Assembly (NCBI GenBank): GCA_023078555.1
Contig: CM041201.1
Coordinates: forward strand, 5,835,172 to 5,899,171
Direction of reading: 5' to 3'
Origin: Ulva prolifera
Taxonomy: Eukaryota > Chlorophyta > Ulvophyceae > Ulvales > Ulvaceae
DNA: 64,000 nucleotides
Part shown: one piece after another, positions 43,862 through 55,650 of the stretch
How the letters are laid out: each line of letters starts with the position of its first letter
Numbering within the stretch: position 1 is the first letter of the stretch
Translations under genes and position numbers: made by a program
Notes under the pieces: model-generated
What the model was told of the DNA's origin: nothing
What the model saw: only the letters and a program-made list of their open reading frames with translations
Database searches by the model: none

Positions 43862-45868
43862 TTGCAGCGCAACAGCGTGCCCCGAGCAGAATTGTGCCAT
43901 CAGAGATATTTGGAAACGTGGACAATAATGATGCTGCAGTTAGTGCTCATGTACTCTACTCAAGGGCCATTTGCTTGCACCGAGTGTCCGTTTAACATGG
44001 TCCCAGTGCCTAAGCTTGAAATCGACAAATTTGATTCCACGCTTCAAAATATGATCCTGGAGAGTGACTGTGATGCATGCTCCTACATAAGCTTGCCCAA
44101 GCTACTCGCCATGGAAGATGGTGCAGAAGAGATTCTCCGATGGTATAAAGACACCAGTCAAAACTTTGGCACAGGCGATATGCCAGTGAAGGACACCCGG
44201 CACGCCATCTCCCTGTCAGCATACTGCATCGCATCGAGCTAGGTGTTGCGGTATTATGAACATAGCTTGAAAGCGTGGTCATCGTGGTGTTATCTGCTCC
44301 CCGATGCACTGGATTTGCAGCAGTGCCATTACACACCTCACCTGGGTGTCTGCAGGGCACACCTTGCGCTCCCAGCTTGCCTTTCGAGTGATGAGCGAAG
44401 CAGGTGGCACCAACTATGTCGCACACTTGGCATGTACTCCATGAGCAAAGGCCTGGGCGAACATCGACGGCTGCTCGTCAGTCTTTCTCCGGTGATGGCC
44501 ACAGATGGAAGCGGAAAATGGGCTCAGAAAGACCAAAGCATCGCTATGTTAGCTTCAGAGACACATGAACTCCTGTGTGAAGCTCATGGGGGTCACAGCC
44601 CTTACTCATTGTCCGAGCTGGAGGAGATGCTTATTGAGCGTGTGGACTTGCCTCCAGACATCATCAAGTTGAAGGCGATAAAGTAAATCTGTTTCTCTGA
44701 GATGTTCCACAATAATGTCTGTGATGCGAAGATACCGCACTCCTTCTTGACATTCGGTAGATGGTTCAGGCAGGAGTCATCAGCGCTGTGGCAGGCTCTG
44801 ATACGTAAGGACCAGGTGGCAGCGCTTGAGCTGTTGCGGATAACAAAATATCCCAGGGAGATTGCGTGCCGGAAGAACTCTGAGCGTACCAAGTACCCTA
44901 TACATGCAGCAGTAGCTGACAACATGATGGATGTAGTGACTGAACTGGCAAATCCTGACCGGTATGCTGGAGTTTTCAGCCAGCGGGATGGACAGGGGTA
45001 TGTAGTGCTGCTCCGATTTCAACGTTCAGTAATTTGCGAGTTCACAAACATTTTCTTTCAATAACCTGCCATGCGCCGACGTTGCAGGAAGACTGCCTTG
45101 GCAATGGCATGTAAGAGTCTGCATGTGGAGAGTGTGGTACTGTTCATGTCAGCTGGAGCCCCTGATCTATCAGGGGATGTGGATGCTCTACACAGAGAGC
45201 TGATAAAGTCAGGAGACCGTAGCCGTAGGCAGGTGCTCAATAGCTGCAAGTTCACAACTGCATTCAGAAGAGAGACAAATCCAAAGTGCATGTTAGTCCA
45301 AACCCATGGCACAGAATCAGATGAGGCTCAGATGTCTGATGTTCAAGCGGACAAGGTCAAAGGCGGACCACCAAGGCGACGTCTGGCCTCCAGTGGCATG
45401 CATGCGCTTGGGAAGCTGCTCGCATCTGATGCTGCAGTGCTTGCGAAAGGTGCGCCCTCACAGCTCGCAATACACAAGGATGATGCACGTCATAGTCCAC
45501 ACGGATCGAGCTTGAAGCCACGGCGGACCCCTGGTCCACTGTCAACACCGAATCAAACTGACCAGATCTCCTTTCGGAAGCAGCGCGGACGTGGGCGATT
45601 CACAGGAAAGGGCGATGGTCCATCACAGGCTCACATGGTACGTAATACATGCAGCAACAGTGTGTGTACCAGCGCTCATGTGTTCGGGACTGCATCAGTT
45701 GAACAAGGGCCTCGTTACTGCAGGATAACGATGAGCACTGGTAAGTGTGAACTCCATTGCTTGGCGACACCTATTAGGTTTCGCCAAGCAAAATTCTCAT
45801 CGACAGCCCAACAACCTGGGCCCGCTGTAGACATCTTTGTAGTCAGCCTGATAATTTTGGCATATTAG
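43862..45868 (+). CDS. Probable ankyrin-repeat protein gene (structure uncertain)
   Basis: The open blocks are 43862-44239, 44243-44686 (same frame, split by one TAG at 44240-44242), 44702-44997 and 45088-45868. The last two join in phase through an intron (donor GTATGT at 44998, acceptor GTTGCAG at 45087). Together they read KYPIHAAVADNMMDVVTELA ... RDGQGKTALAMACKSLHVESVV, which is two to three ankyrin repeats. The earlier blocks (for example YSLSELEEMLIERVDL) match nothing I know. The C-terminal part is Lys/Arg/Ser-rich and probably disordered. A possible donor GTAAGTG at 45743 suggests further exons. After the TAG at 45866 the same frame stays open to 46156. It may be a partly decayed gene, or need introns I cannot place. 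Confidence 0.45.
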
Positions 45869-47132
45869 ACTGCAGCACCTCTGATTTGCCTGGGTATTTC
45901 CATGGACAAAACTATGGCCAGTTGCAGCCAGGGGTTAGTAGGTGCTGGCTGTGGTTGTTCTGATATCTCGACATATCTGCCGGGCATGCCAATGGAGCAT
46001 GCTTCGACTGTTGACGCGCAAAGGTACACCAGGCATGTCATGTACACCAGGCATGTTATGTACTCACCTCTGCATGATGAATCCATCTGGCGCAGTCTTC
46101 TTGGACCGAAGTACCAGGGGGAAAGGGACTCAGAAACAGGGTCGCCAGAGAAGTGAACTTGTGCACTCCTGGGCCTGGTCAGCATATCACGAGATCCGGG
46201 CGTCCGAAAACGGATCATCCAGACTTGACTATAATATGAGTGGCATTTTGAATGCGAATGTGGGAAATTTAGGGCGGAAATGAGATTGGATCTAGGATTC
46301 GAGTGACAGATTGTATACTACTATACTACATATTGTTGTTGCGGCGTCCATCGAAAGCCCACTAGTCGAGGATGCTCGGCACATTCCAATGCACAGTTGT
46401 GAACGTACATGTAGCCACTGATGTGAATGATTGGACAACCTGATCCTGGCACCGATGTGTTCAGACATACCACATCACACAGCCAGTCCCCACTTCTGGG
46501 CCTCGGGCAAAGCTGCACGCATTAGAGTAATTGCAGACCCACCCGATCTGATTTTGTGTTCTGCATGTGTGGCTTGGTTCACTGTGCCATCAAGGCGACA
46601 TGGTGATGACAACATCGCATAACTGAGAGACCACACCATGTCTCCCTCATCAGAGCTTCAACACCGCTGGTGATGCTGGCAACACGGACACTGGGAATTG
46701 CCGGTCATCTCTACGTAGGTCATCCCTACGAAGCCATATCACCGAAGCAAAAACACACAGCCTTTAAAAAAACGTATCATAGCACACTAACGGCCAAACA
46801 TGTGCACTTCCTGCATGACATCCAATGCACAGGACCAGCATGGCTTCAAAGACCAGAGGACCAGTCAAAGCAAGCAGTAGGCATTAAAAAAGCAAGAAAG
46901 CGCAAATTCAATTGAGCTGATGACGATGCGAAGTTTCAGACGGACACGGAGCATCTTGACCTGCTACCCAGCCAGCATTATGACTGCTCAATAGATATGC
47001 AGAATCTACCAGCGACAGACCAACGTTTGCATGCCCTAAGCAACCTACTGTGGCGAGTCTCCCAGGTGGGGATGTAGCACATATTCTCCATCCACGTTCG
47101 CTCGCCAGGGTGCATCATGTGCCCAGCATGAG
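45869..47132. other. Region between the ankyrin gene and ispG; no gene supported
   Basis: Two short frames (to 46156 and 46670-46915, the latter ending KKARKRKFN) are open, with no recognisable family or start context. Sequence near 46300-46330 is AT-rich (ATACTACTATACTACATA). Confidence 0.4.
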
Positions 47133-50100
47133 CTATGCAGCGACCAGCTCCTCTTGAGCATCCTCATCCTTGTCCAGCCATCGCCCATGCTCTTTGATCA
47201 ACTCAATTAGCTCATCGCATGCACTCTGCATTGGGATGGCCCTTCGCACGACTTCCTTGCCCACGTACAGATCAATCTTTCCAGGTGCACCACCGACATA
47301 CCCGAAGTCGGCATCTGCCATCTCGCCAGGCCCATTCACAATGCATCCCATCACTGCAATCGTGACACCTGGCAAGTGACCAGTTTGTTCGCTGATCTGA
47401 GCCGTGACTTCTTGAAGGTCGAACAGTGTTCGGCCGCATGACGGGCAGGACACGTACTCAGTCTTCACATTGCGCATCCGCGAACCCTGCACATCAATGA
47501 GTAATGCGATGAGACTACAAGATACTAGCAGGATATTCAGAGGCACAAAGCATCTACACCAGGGCGGACAGGCAGCAGCATGACTGCGAGGGGCAGTGCC
47601 AACCATCATACCTGCAGAAGGCCAAACGAAGTTGTGCGCAAGAAATCCACATCCTCTGATGGAACATCAAGCAGAACTCCATCCCCAAGCCCATCACACA
47701 ACAGGCCGCCAATCTCAGAGCCTGTGGTGATGACAAGCTCATCACGTTTTGTATCCGCCCAGAATTCACGGTGGTGGATGACAGGGGTTTTAATGCCATT
47801 GACTTTGAGGACTTCAAATACACGGCGGGAAGAGTGCAGCCGCGACTGTGATGGCGCTGTGTTAAGGAGCGCGACGATGGGATCCAGTGTTTGAAGCGTC
47901 TTGATGACCTCATCTGACTCTGTTCCATCTATGCTCACTGCAAACCTACAAACAAGTTGGGACAGTGACCGCCAGGAGGCCAGATACATATCCTGTATGT
48001 ATGAACAACACTTCATGCAGGCATCAGAGGGAGCCGGTCATGCACACTGGTTCAATTGTGTACATGCCGAATCAGCCTGCAAGGTCATGGCTCAGACATG
48101 CCAGATAAACCTGCAAGCTCGTGCAAGCACATCACAGTATGTATGTGTCATGTCCCAGCCACTGGGATCAGTGAGGCCACACCGCTCGCAGGCATCCGGA
48201 AGACTGAAGTCGGCTGCATGCACGAGAGGCACAAGAGGAATGGTGTGCTCCATTGGGTTCTCGGCAATCTCTGCAGCCGGCGCAATAATATGCATGCCCA
48301 CTTCCTGCAAACGCCGCAATGCTGTGCGGCCTGATTCATCATTGGCAGCTGGCAGCTCCCGCATATACAATGTGTCCGATGATGCAATGTCCTTGAATGG
48401 CATCCCCACAGCCAGCTTGCAACCAAGCTTCTGGTAAAGCTGCTCTGGCTGTGCCAGGTCACTGAGCGTGACACATGTCAAGACAGATCCATCCCTGCGA
48501 CACATCCAGGAACAGGCTCAAGCGCAAATTGCATGGTAAAGGAGCAACTGTCATGCAATTTCCTGTCATGCCCTATGCCTGAGAAGAAGGGAATCAAAGC
48601 GCCTCAGCATGTGCAAAACATGCACTCTGACCGACCTGATTACATGACCCATCGCAACGACAGTGACGGAAAAAGCAACAGCTCCCAGCGAAGACAGAAC
48701 TTTTGGACACACAACACACCTATTGAGCACATTGCGGTAGTCGATCTCCCCATCACTATCACGTTGCTCAGGAAGAGTCCCCACGCGCCGCGAGAACTCG
48801 TGTGTATCGCGCGTCGTCTCGCCAAACTCTTCAATACCCCATTGCTCAGTGACAGCCTTTGTGCCAAGATCGGCCAGCTGTCTGCATGGATCAAGCTCAT
48901 ACTCAGGGTCTTCGGTCAATGACACTCTGATAGTATCCCCCAGTCCGTCCAGCAGCAGCGAGCCTATGCCTATGGCCGATTTCATGCGGCCATCTTCGCC
49001 CTCGCCTGCTTCTGCAATCACAAACATGACTCAGAGCCATGACACATGCTAGCCAACCACTCTTGACATAATCGGTGAATCATTTGTACCACGCATGTGC
49101 TAATGGCCAGGAGTCCTCACGCATAGGAACATGTGCCGACAATATGCATTCACTACCCTGAAGCGAAACTGATCATTGGAAGGTCTCCCCGCACATCTGC
49201 ATATCATGTGCGCGGAGACCTTTGCTGTCTGTTACGTTGCACAGAACAGTCCAATGTATCATTTAAGGACACACAAAAGCCTGTGAAAAGCATCCAAAAA
49301 CGCAGCACAGAAGGCGTAACACTGCCGAGCAGACATGAGAGGATCATTCACCAGTGACGCCAAGATGCAGTGGGTAATCCCAGCCGCGATTGTACTGCTC
49401 CTCAGCGAGGAGGCGGTAAGCAGCAACCATTACCAGCGGGTTGCTAGCCTTCATCGAGAACAGGAAGTTGTGGTAGTCATGCTTGCGGCAGATGTCCGCG
49501 AATTCGAATGCACTCGCCACCATTCCAGCCGGTGTGTCTCCATAAAAAGAGAGAATGCGAGCACTTAGACTGCCATGGTTGGTACCAATCCGCATTGCAG
49601 TCCCAAGCTCCTTGCACTTTAGAACCAATGGTGTGAAAAGCCGCTCAATCTTCGCCCGTTCCTCCTCAAACTGAGACGGATCATCATAGTTGATTTCGTC
49701 AAACTTCTTCGTCCCGTCTGCAAAGTTTCCAGGATTGACGCGGATTTTCTGAAAGGCTTCAGCAACCATCACGGCAACTTTCGGCTGGAAGTGGATATCT
49801 GCCACCAACGGCGTGTCATACTTGTCCTGCATATAATGTCACAATAAACACTGCCCTCACAATGTTTCTTGGGGCTGAGGCATTGTAATCGACGGCAACA
49901 TCATTGCCGCATCGATGACGGTCTCATGAGGTCAGGACACAACGTTTCAAGTGCATACCTGCAACAACCTCTCACGAATTTTGAAGCAAGCTTCTGCTTC
50001 TCTGCGCCCTTGTACTGTCAGGCGGACAAGGTCAGCCCCAGCATCAGCACAGCGCTTCACTTGCGCAACTGTGCCTTCCACATCCTTGGTGTCCGTCGTG

Positions 50101-50830
50101 GTCATAGTCTGAAGGGCGATCGGGTGCTCGCTCCCAACGTTGACGTTTCCAATCTGCAGCTTTGTGCGCGCAAATCACGAAGATAAAAATTTTCCCGAAG
50201 TGTTGGCTGTGCTGGAATGGGCCTACAGCCTGTTTGCCAACCAGAAGCGTACCTTGACTGTCCGGGTTGGCCTACGCTTGGCACGGTACACACTTTCACA
50301 ATACTTAGGCAAGATCAAAGATTTCTCGGGGACGATGACTTTGTCTCGTGCGGCCACCTGCACAGCATCAGGTTTGTGGGCATGAGCACGCGGCGCAGTC
50401 GTGTATCAAACCGCGAAATGACCAGTAATTGGCGAGATGAAAATTCATAGCAGGGTACAGCCAAAGTGCGACGTGACAGAGCATGAGACGTCACACGTAG
50501 CGAACGCGAACGTGCACACGTGAATCTCACTGGCGGTGATGACTTGACCGACTCAAGACAGGCACACACCCATGCCTGCGTCCGACGCCTGGGAAGCTGT
50601 ACTAATGTTCTTGGGTTGCTAACGCATGCGCGTTTGCTTATGCCTGGTGCCGTCGCCATCTGGCTGATAAGCTTGGGATCGCGAGATCGCCTGGTGTGGG
50701 TGCTCTTTCGACGAAATCGACGATAGCACTGGACGCGCTCTGTACTTGGCATGGCCAATGCGGACGAGGACGTGTCTGTAATATGCCCGGTGATGCTCCG
50801 CTGCAACGGCAGATTCGCTAGCATCTTCAT
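47133..50830 (-). CDS. ispG: 4-hydroxy-3-methylbut-2-enyl diphosphate synthase (plant-type IspG/GcpE/HDS)
   Basis: Makes HMBPP from MEcPP in the plastid MEP isoprenoid pathway using a [4Fe-4S] cluster and reduced ferredoxin. Minus-strand exons: 50357-50253, 50153-49959, 49826-49352, 49011-48720, 48494-48183, 47945-47612 and 47486-47133, all in phase (689 codons with stop). An N-terminal exon lies upstream; the ATG at 50830 opens an Arg/Ser-rich, transit-peptide-like frame, but its donor is unproven. Landmarks: [31 protein letters not shown], a TIM-barrel block with RVNPGNF and [19 protein letters not shown], the large insertion found in plant and apicoplast enzymes ([26 protein letters not shown]), and the C-terminal cluster domain with CPSCGRT and GCIVNGPGE, giving all three Cys ligands. 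Length fits plant HDS (about 740). Stop is TAG. Confidence 0.95.
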
Positions 50831-51069
50831 CCACCGCGCCGAGCGCTCCAAAGCCACCAGCGCGTTGCAGCGATCCGCCCAGGTTTGCTAGGATGCTGCA
50901 GCATGCTTCACTTCCGAGTGGTTGCGTGCAGATACATTGGACGGTTTAATATAGTGCATGATGAGGTTTCATGCCAATGGATCTATGTGAGGCACGGCGT
51001 TGAGATCTGCGGGACAGCGTTTCCTCGGCGTTAGTTGGCTTCAGCCCCTAGGGACGCAGCGATGGTCTG
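50831..51069. promoter_or_regulatory. Shared divergent promoter region of ispG and the DHHC gene
   Basis: Only about 240 bases separate the proposed ispG start (minus) from the DHHC start (plus). No clear TATA box was seen; TTTAATATAG at about 50947 is the only AT-rich word. Confidence 0.4.
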
Positions 51070-52580
51070 ATGGCCGATGCACTAGCGTGGGAAAGGCTGA
51101 ATCCGATAGTCGTGTTGGTGATAGTTGTTTATGTGTTCGTGTACACCGTCACATGTGCGACAACGGTGCGACAATGGAATGGCACTTGGACGTGGGCTTA
51201 TGCTGATGCCGTTGCTTGCTTCACATGAGACACACTCTGCTCTGCGCTATGCCTCGTCGAGCATTCATCTTCAACTGCACGCATTCATGCAGATAGTTCC
51301 ATGGATTGGGATCACTCATGGCAGCCTTCGCGACTTGGCAGCATTTACGTTGCTGACTACAGTTGCACTGTATTGCTACCTTCTCTCAGTGCTTGTAGAC
51401 CCTGGCGCAGTTCCCAGAGGGTATGAACATGATCCCGAAGATGTCACGGCTATGTACATACAGGTACTCCCCACACTGTTCTTTCTGTTGCTTTCTGACA
51501 TACCTGCGACCTGCAAACAGGCAGTGCCAAAACCGGATTTTTTCTAGATGCCACGCATACAGGTAAAAAAGAAGGGCGGGGCAGCAAGGTATTGCAACAA
51601 GTGCCAGCGGCCAAAACCCCCCCGCGCACATCATTGCAGTATCTGCAACAGATGCGTGACGCGAATGGATCATCATTGCCCATGGCTAAACAGTTGTGTA
51701 GGTCACGGAAACTACAAATCTTTTCTGCTGTTCCTCGCATGTGTGTTCTTGGTCCAGTTTGCAATGACATGGCGCTCCTCTGGATGCATGACACAGATGT
51801 GCTGACAGCTGATTGGATGGCCGTTGAACAGATTCTGAAACAGCCCTAACTTATGCACTTGCATTGCACGTATGCCAGGGCTGGCATATATTTGAAAGTC
51901 ATCGTGCATCTCAGACGCTTGGGTGGCTTCTTTTCGATAGCAGTAAGGAGGATGCACGTGCCTTTCTATGGCTTACAATGCTCCAGATAGCTGCCGCCAC
52001 TGTCACTCTACCACTCCTCGTCGGTGTGGGAAGCTTGTTAGTATGGCACGTGTACAGTTTGTCCAAGGTGAGCAGTTCTATGCCGCTTTCCCACACTGGC
52101 AGGCAGCCCGTCCATTCTCACACTTGTACTCACAGACTCAATTTGATATAGAATCAAACGACAGTTGAAAGCCATGAAGGCGTCACGGCTCGTGCTTTTT
52201 ATAAAGGTTCTGGCACTCAATTTCAGAATCCGTATGACATTGGACTGAAACAAAACTGGCAGGTGTGGAAAGTGCTTCCTGGTTGTACATATGTCGTGTC
52301 GCCAACGTCCCTATGGATTCGGCTATGCCATGGTGCAGACATGCACAGTACGTCCCTGCATGTTAAATTGTGCGTTTGGCTTATATGTCACTACTGGCGC
52401 AATCTTGACGTGGCAATTGCAATACAGCAAGTCCTGGGACCTCAAAAGGTCCGATGGCTTGTGCCGACCGCCGCTGCATGTGGGAATGGCTTGAAGTTCC
52501 CGACCTCACTCTCAGCACCTCAGATCCAGCGATTACATGTTGAGCAAGCCAGACAGATGCAGCAAGAACTACGTATATAG
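51070..52580 (+). CDS. DHHC-type protein S-acyltransferase (plant PAT16-like)
   Basis: Palmitoylates cysteines of membrane proteins at Golgi, plasma or vacuole membranes. Exons 51070-51165, 51293-51463, 51563-51751, 51879-52067, 52152-52262 and 52428-52580 join in phase to 302 codons plus TAG; the family is usually 280-310. TM1 is about residues 11-32 ([17 protein letters not shown]). TM2 precedes the DPG motif (VLVDPGAVP). The Cys-rich domain [18 protein letters not shown] leads to the catalytic [19 protein letters not shown]3 and TM4 follow, then the TTxE motif ([10 protein letters not shown]), NPYDIG and [13 protein letters not shown], matching the plant PAT16 C-terminus. The exon 3 donor (GTCCAG at 51752) is unusual, and an alternative one base set upstream would shorten TM3. 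All catalytic and zinc residues are present, so it should be active. Confidence 0.95.
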
Positions 52581-53764
52581 TGATGGGATCAAGCTTGTGT
52601 AACCGAACAGTGTGCCCATCGCTAATGTACTCTCGATTTCATATAACATCCGCTTCTGAGTTCAAAATTCCTGAAGCGCATATTGAGTTTTGGGGTCCCA
52701 CAGGTACTTCATTACATCAAGATATGGGCCGTCATGGGCGTTCTCTTGGTCCCTGATAGCGATGCTGGCACATACAAGTGACTAGCTGTATGATAGTGGC
52801 AGATTCATACTGAGTGCTTCTGCACAGTCCATGAGCATGTCGCGGACTGATCGAGCATGCTGCCAACTGACAATAGATGCGGATTTTATAGGTGTCAAAG
52901 TTGTCGAACCTATGCACAGTTCCTCCTGCTTCATCATGTTCACACAATGATTCCCATGATCGAACACGGTGCACCCCGTGCTGTATGCCTACTTGACGTT
53001 CATATTGTACCGTGTACTCAGACCAGTAGACTCGCGAGCGGCAGGTGTTACGTGAACTGGAACGTGAGTCCCATCAAACCTGTCTTGCCCACACGACTAG
53101 CCAGTAGCGGAGCAGGAGTGCGCACCTGTCGGGGAGTCGTCGGCAGACCGCCCACCGTGTGCAAGAACGCGTTATATATTGACGAGCTCACGCCTGGAGG
53201 CGGCGTCGGACATTGCAGCCACATCAACAAGCGTCAATCTGGCGTGGTTGGCCAAACTCGACCGTTTATTGCATGACAGTAGAAGGACGGTGAAGGTACA
53301 TGTCCTGCGCAGCCGACATCTCGCGTACGTGCTAGTCAGGTGCGTTGACCACAAACGTCGCGGTGCTGCGTGGATGTACGATGGCCAACGTGTGAGTGAC
53401 GCACATGTCACCAATCACTAGCGCGCTCAATAAGAACCCAAGAATGTCGCCCTTCTGAGCGGCCTGGCATGTGGGCCGCGTGTGGGAGTCAACGGAGCTG
53501 CCCTTTGAGAGGGCTGATTGATGCGGCTGATGTTGCGTCGTGCGGAGCGTCGGGGCGTTGTTCAAGAGGGGCGGCGGTCCCCCTGCACCTAGCATGTCAA
53601 GGGGGAGGGCGCCTAAGCGCCATGTGCGAGAGCGTGCGCAACTGAGTCAAGGGCGGCTGAGAAGTTGGGCTAGGATGTAGTGTGGCAAGGTGGCACACTC
53701 CCTGCTGTAGGGAGGGTGTTGGGGGAAGCCGGAGGAGCTTGTGCGACAAGCGTGGAGGCAGCGT
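52581..53764. other. No confidently recognised gene; possible minus-strand exons
   Basis: A minus-strand frame at 52782-52967 (ending ALSMNLPLSYS) and another at 53332-53595 (LGFLLSALVIGDMCVTH) have protein-like composition but no start, splice partners or family match. Confidence 0.3.
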
Positions 53765-54112
53765 TGTCACAATGCATGAGCTTGCGGGCAGCAGTGTGGT
53801 GCCAAGTGCACCCATGCACGATCGATGTGCGGATCCAGAGCAGGGGTAAGCTGCCATCGGGATTGTCCCGGTGTAGCGAGGGAGATCCTGGCGTGGATCT
53901 CCCGCCGTAGTCTTGACCTGTATGTGTGCATATATTGATGTGTACACAGTGATCTGTAACCTTTTCTCACTACTGTTTCACGGTGCTAGTATCTCCCCTT
54001 AGCGTTCCTCTGGTCTACCTGTGTGCGCAGCAGGTATGGAACGCTGGCTGCCCCGACATGACCAATGCTAAGACTGCGCGTCAGACCTGCATAAAGGATA
54101 GCGCTTCTGACA
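53765..54112 (+). repeat. Copia-2 family 5' LTR (348 bp)
   Basis: Runs TGTCACAATGCATGAG ... CTTCTGACA and is followed directly by the primer-binding site TGGTATCGGTGA. It is diverged from the two solo LTRs of the same family (19320 and 54642, opposite orientation). Its sense and position fit the Copia frames that start at 55117. Confidence 0.8.
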
Positions 54113-54126
54113 TGGTATCGGTGAAT
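54113..54126 (+). other. Copia-2 primer-binding site
   Basis: TGGTATCGGTGAAT follows the LTR end TGACA. It shares 12 bases with the Copia-1 site at 42057-42068 (minus). Confidence 0.75.
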
Positions 54127-54261
54127 GTTAGCGTTCTGTGTGGTAGGTCTTGTTCAGGAAGCCAATGGCCAAAGTCAGCGCGCAGACACAGCCGCCATTC
54201 CACTGTTCTGCCGGCGCTCGGTCTGCGGCCAAAAGCGCAGGTATCATTTAAGCAGTCTCGT

Positions 54262-54524
54262 TGTCATAAATCAATGTCTAGGTACACCTGCAATGCATGA
54301 CGCGCAAGTCTGCGCATGGGTATGGTGGCCAAGGGCCCAACCCGTGTTATGTTAGGATAGTATGCATGAGCATACTTGGGGCGCTTCGTAAGCGGCTCGC
54401 CCCGGGCCATTGTCATTGGGCCACGGTAGACATGCACGAATGGTCGCATATAGTCATATGCGTCCAAGTCTGAAGTAACCTTTCTCTTACATCTTCCATA
54501 GGTTCCTGCAGTGTCTTGCATCCA
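54262..54524 (+). repeat. Truncated Copia-1-type LTR fragment
   Basis: Starts at the true LTR terminus TGTCATAAATCA and follows the Copia-1 LTR (element sense) for about 263 of 375 bases, then stops at CTTGCATCCA. No TSD partner is visible. Confidence 0.85.
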
Positions 54525-54641
54525 CTAATACAGTGCAGTGACTGGTGCAGAGGTAGGCCGATGGCGACATGTCGATGTTGGAGTGCTCAAGCTCCCGAAA
54601 GCGGTCGACGTTGGAGTGATTGTTGACGCGCTCGATGTTCT

Positions 54642-54986
54642 TGTCAGAAAAGCTTAATTGTGCATGTGGGACGCGCAGTCCTTATGCAGGTCAGGCCAGG
54701 ACAGCCAGCATCTCATACCTGATGCGCACAGAGGTAGAACCGAGAGATGCTGAAGGGAAGTGCTAGTACCGGGAAACAGTAAAGAGAATGGTTACAGATC
54801 TCAGTGTGCACAAGCTTATATGCACACTGAACACTCAAGGTTACGGCGGGAAACCCTCGCGGGATCTCTCTCACTACATCGAGACAATCTCGGCTGGCGG
54901 CTTACCCCTGCACTGGATCCGCGGATCGTCCGTGCATGGGTGCACCTGTCACCACACTGCTGCCCGCAGGCTCATGCATTGTGACA
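54642..54986 (-). mobile_element. Solo LTR (345 bp), TSD GTTCT
   Basis: Begins TGTCAGAAAAGC and ends TTGTGACA, flanked by GTTCT at 54637-54641 and 54987-54991. Nearly identical to the intronic solo LTR at 19320-19666. It is nested between the Copia-2 5' LTR and its gag frame. Confidence 0.9.
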
Positions 54987-55111
54987 GTTCTCACCTGGCT
55001 GGAGGTGCAAATCATCAGCACCTTGGCGTAGCTCCTGACTACGCACTACCGCATGGACGTTCTCCACTACCTCTGGAGTTGTCTGTCTACTCGGCCTTCA
55101 TCACCTTCTGA

Positions 55112-55647
55112 CAGAATTGCCTACTGGTCCTGAGACTGCAACTCATGACAAGGTAATGGCAGTTGTGTGCTTTGCACTGCCACCACAGGACTTGGAATAT
55201 GTCCGTGTGTTTGTCTCCCTTAAGGATGTATGGAGTGCACTGCGTGCCAAGTACATGCCTAGCAAAGAGGCAGAGATCAGATCCCTGTGGGATAGGTTCT
55301 CACGTGCTGTACTCAAAGGTCATAGAGCCACGCAGGTAGAAGAATACTGCACATATATTATGTCCTTAGTCAATCAGCTGAATGCTTTGGGTGCTCAACC
55401 TGCTCAGTACCAGGTTAGCAACAAGATGTTCGAGCCTCTCGGTAGGGAATTTGTGTCATTGCGTAGCGAGCAAGGAGGTCGTGATTTCCTGATTCAGGTA
55501 GCTGCCATCACGAATCACGCGCGGGCATTAGATGCCTGTGGACCTCCCCAAGGGGCAGGGCGTGATCATGGCCCTAGAGGTAGGAACCCACAACAACCAC
55601 AGCGCCCTGCAGTTGCTGCCGTCGCTGCCAATGAGACCCGCACATGA
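55112..55647 (+). pseudogene. Copia-2 gag (partial)
   Basis: Matches Copia-1 gag from the VMAVVCFALPPQDLEYV block on. The gag N-terminus seen in Copia-1 is missing. An in-frame TGA at 55645-55647 replaces the first Cys of the zinc knuckle (T-stop-YVCKNTGHLQKKC; Copia-1 has TCHVC). The pol frame continues directly after it in the same frame. Confidence 0.88.
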
Positions 55648-55650
55648 TAC

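Noticed and set aside
27679..45868. UAG reassigned to an amino acid in this genome
   Set aside because: Trehalase, ispG and the DHHC gene all end in TAG at the expected C-terminus and have no internal TAG in their conserved exons.
51541..51562. Extra DHHC residues from an earlier acceptor (after 51521)
   Set aside because: It would meet a TAG at once. Acceptor 51562 gives the spacing between DPG and the Cys-rich domain seen in plant PAT16.
54642..54986. Treating this LTR as the 5' LTR of Copia-2
   Set aside because: It has its own TSD (GTTCT) on both sides and opposite orientation, so it is an independent solo LTR.
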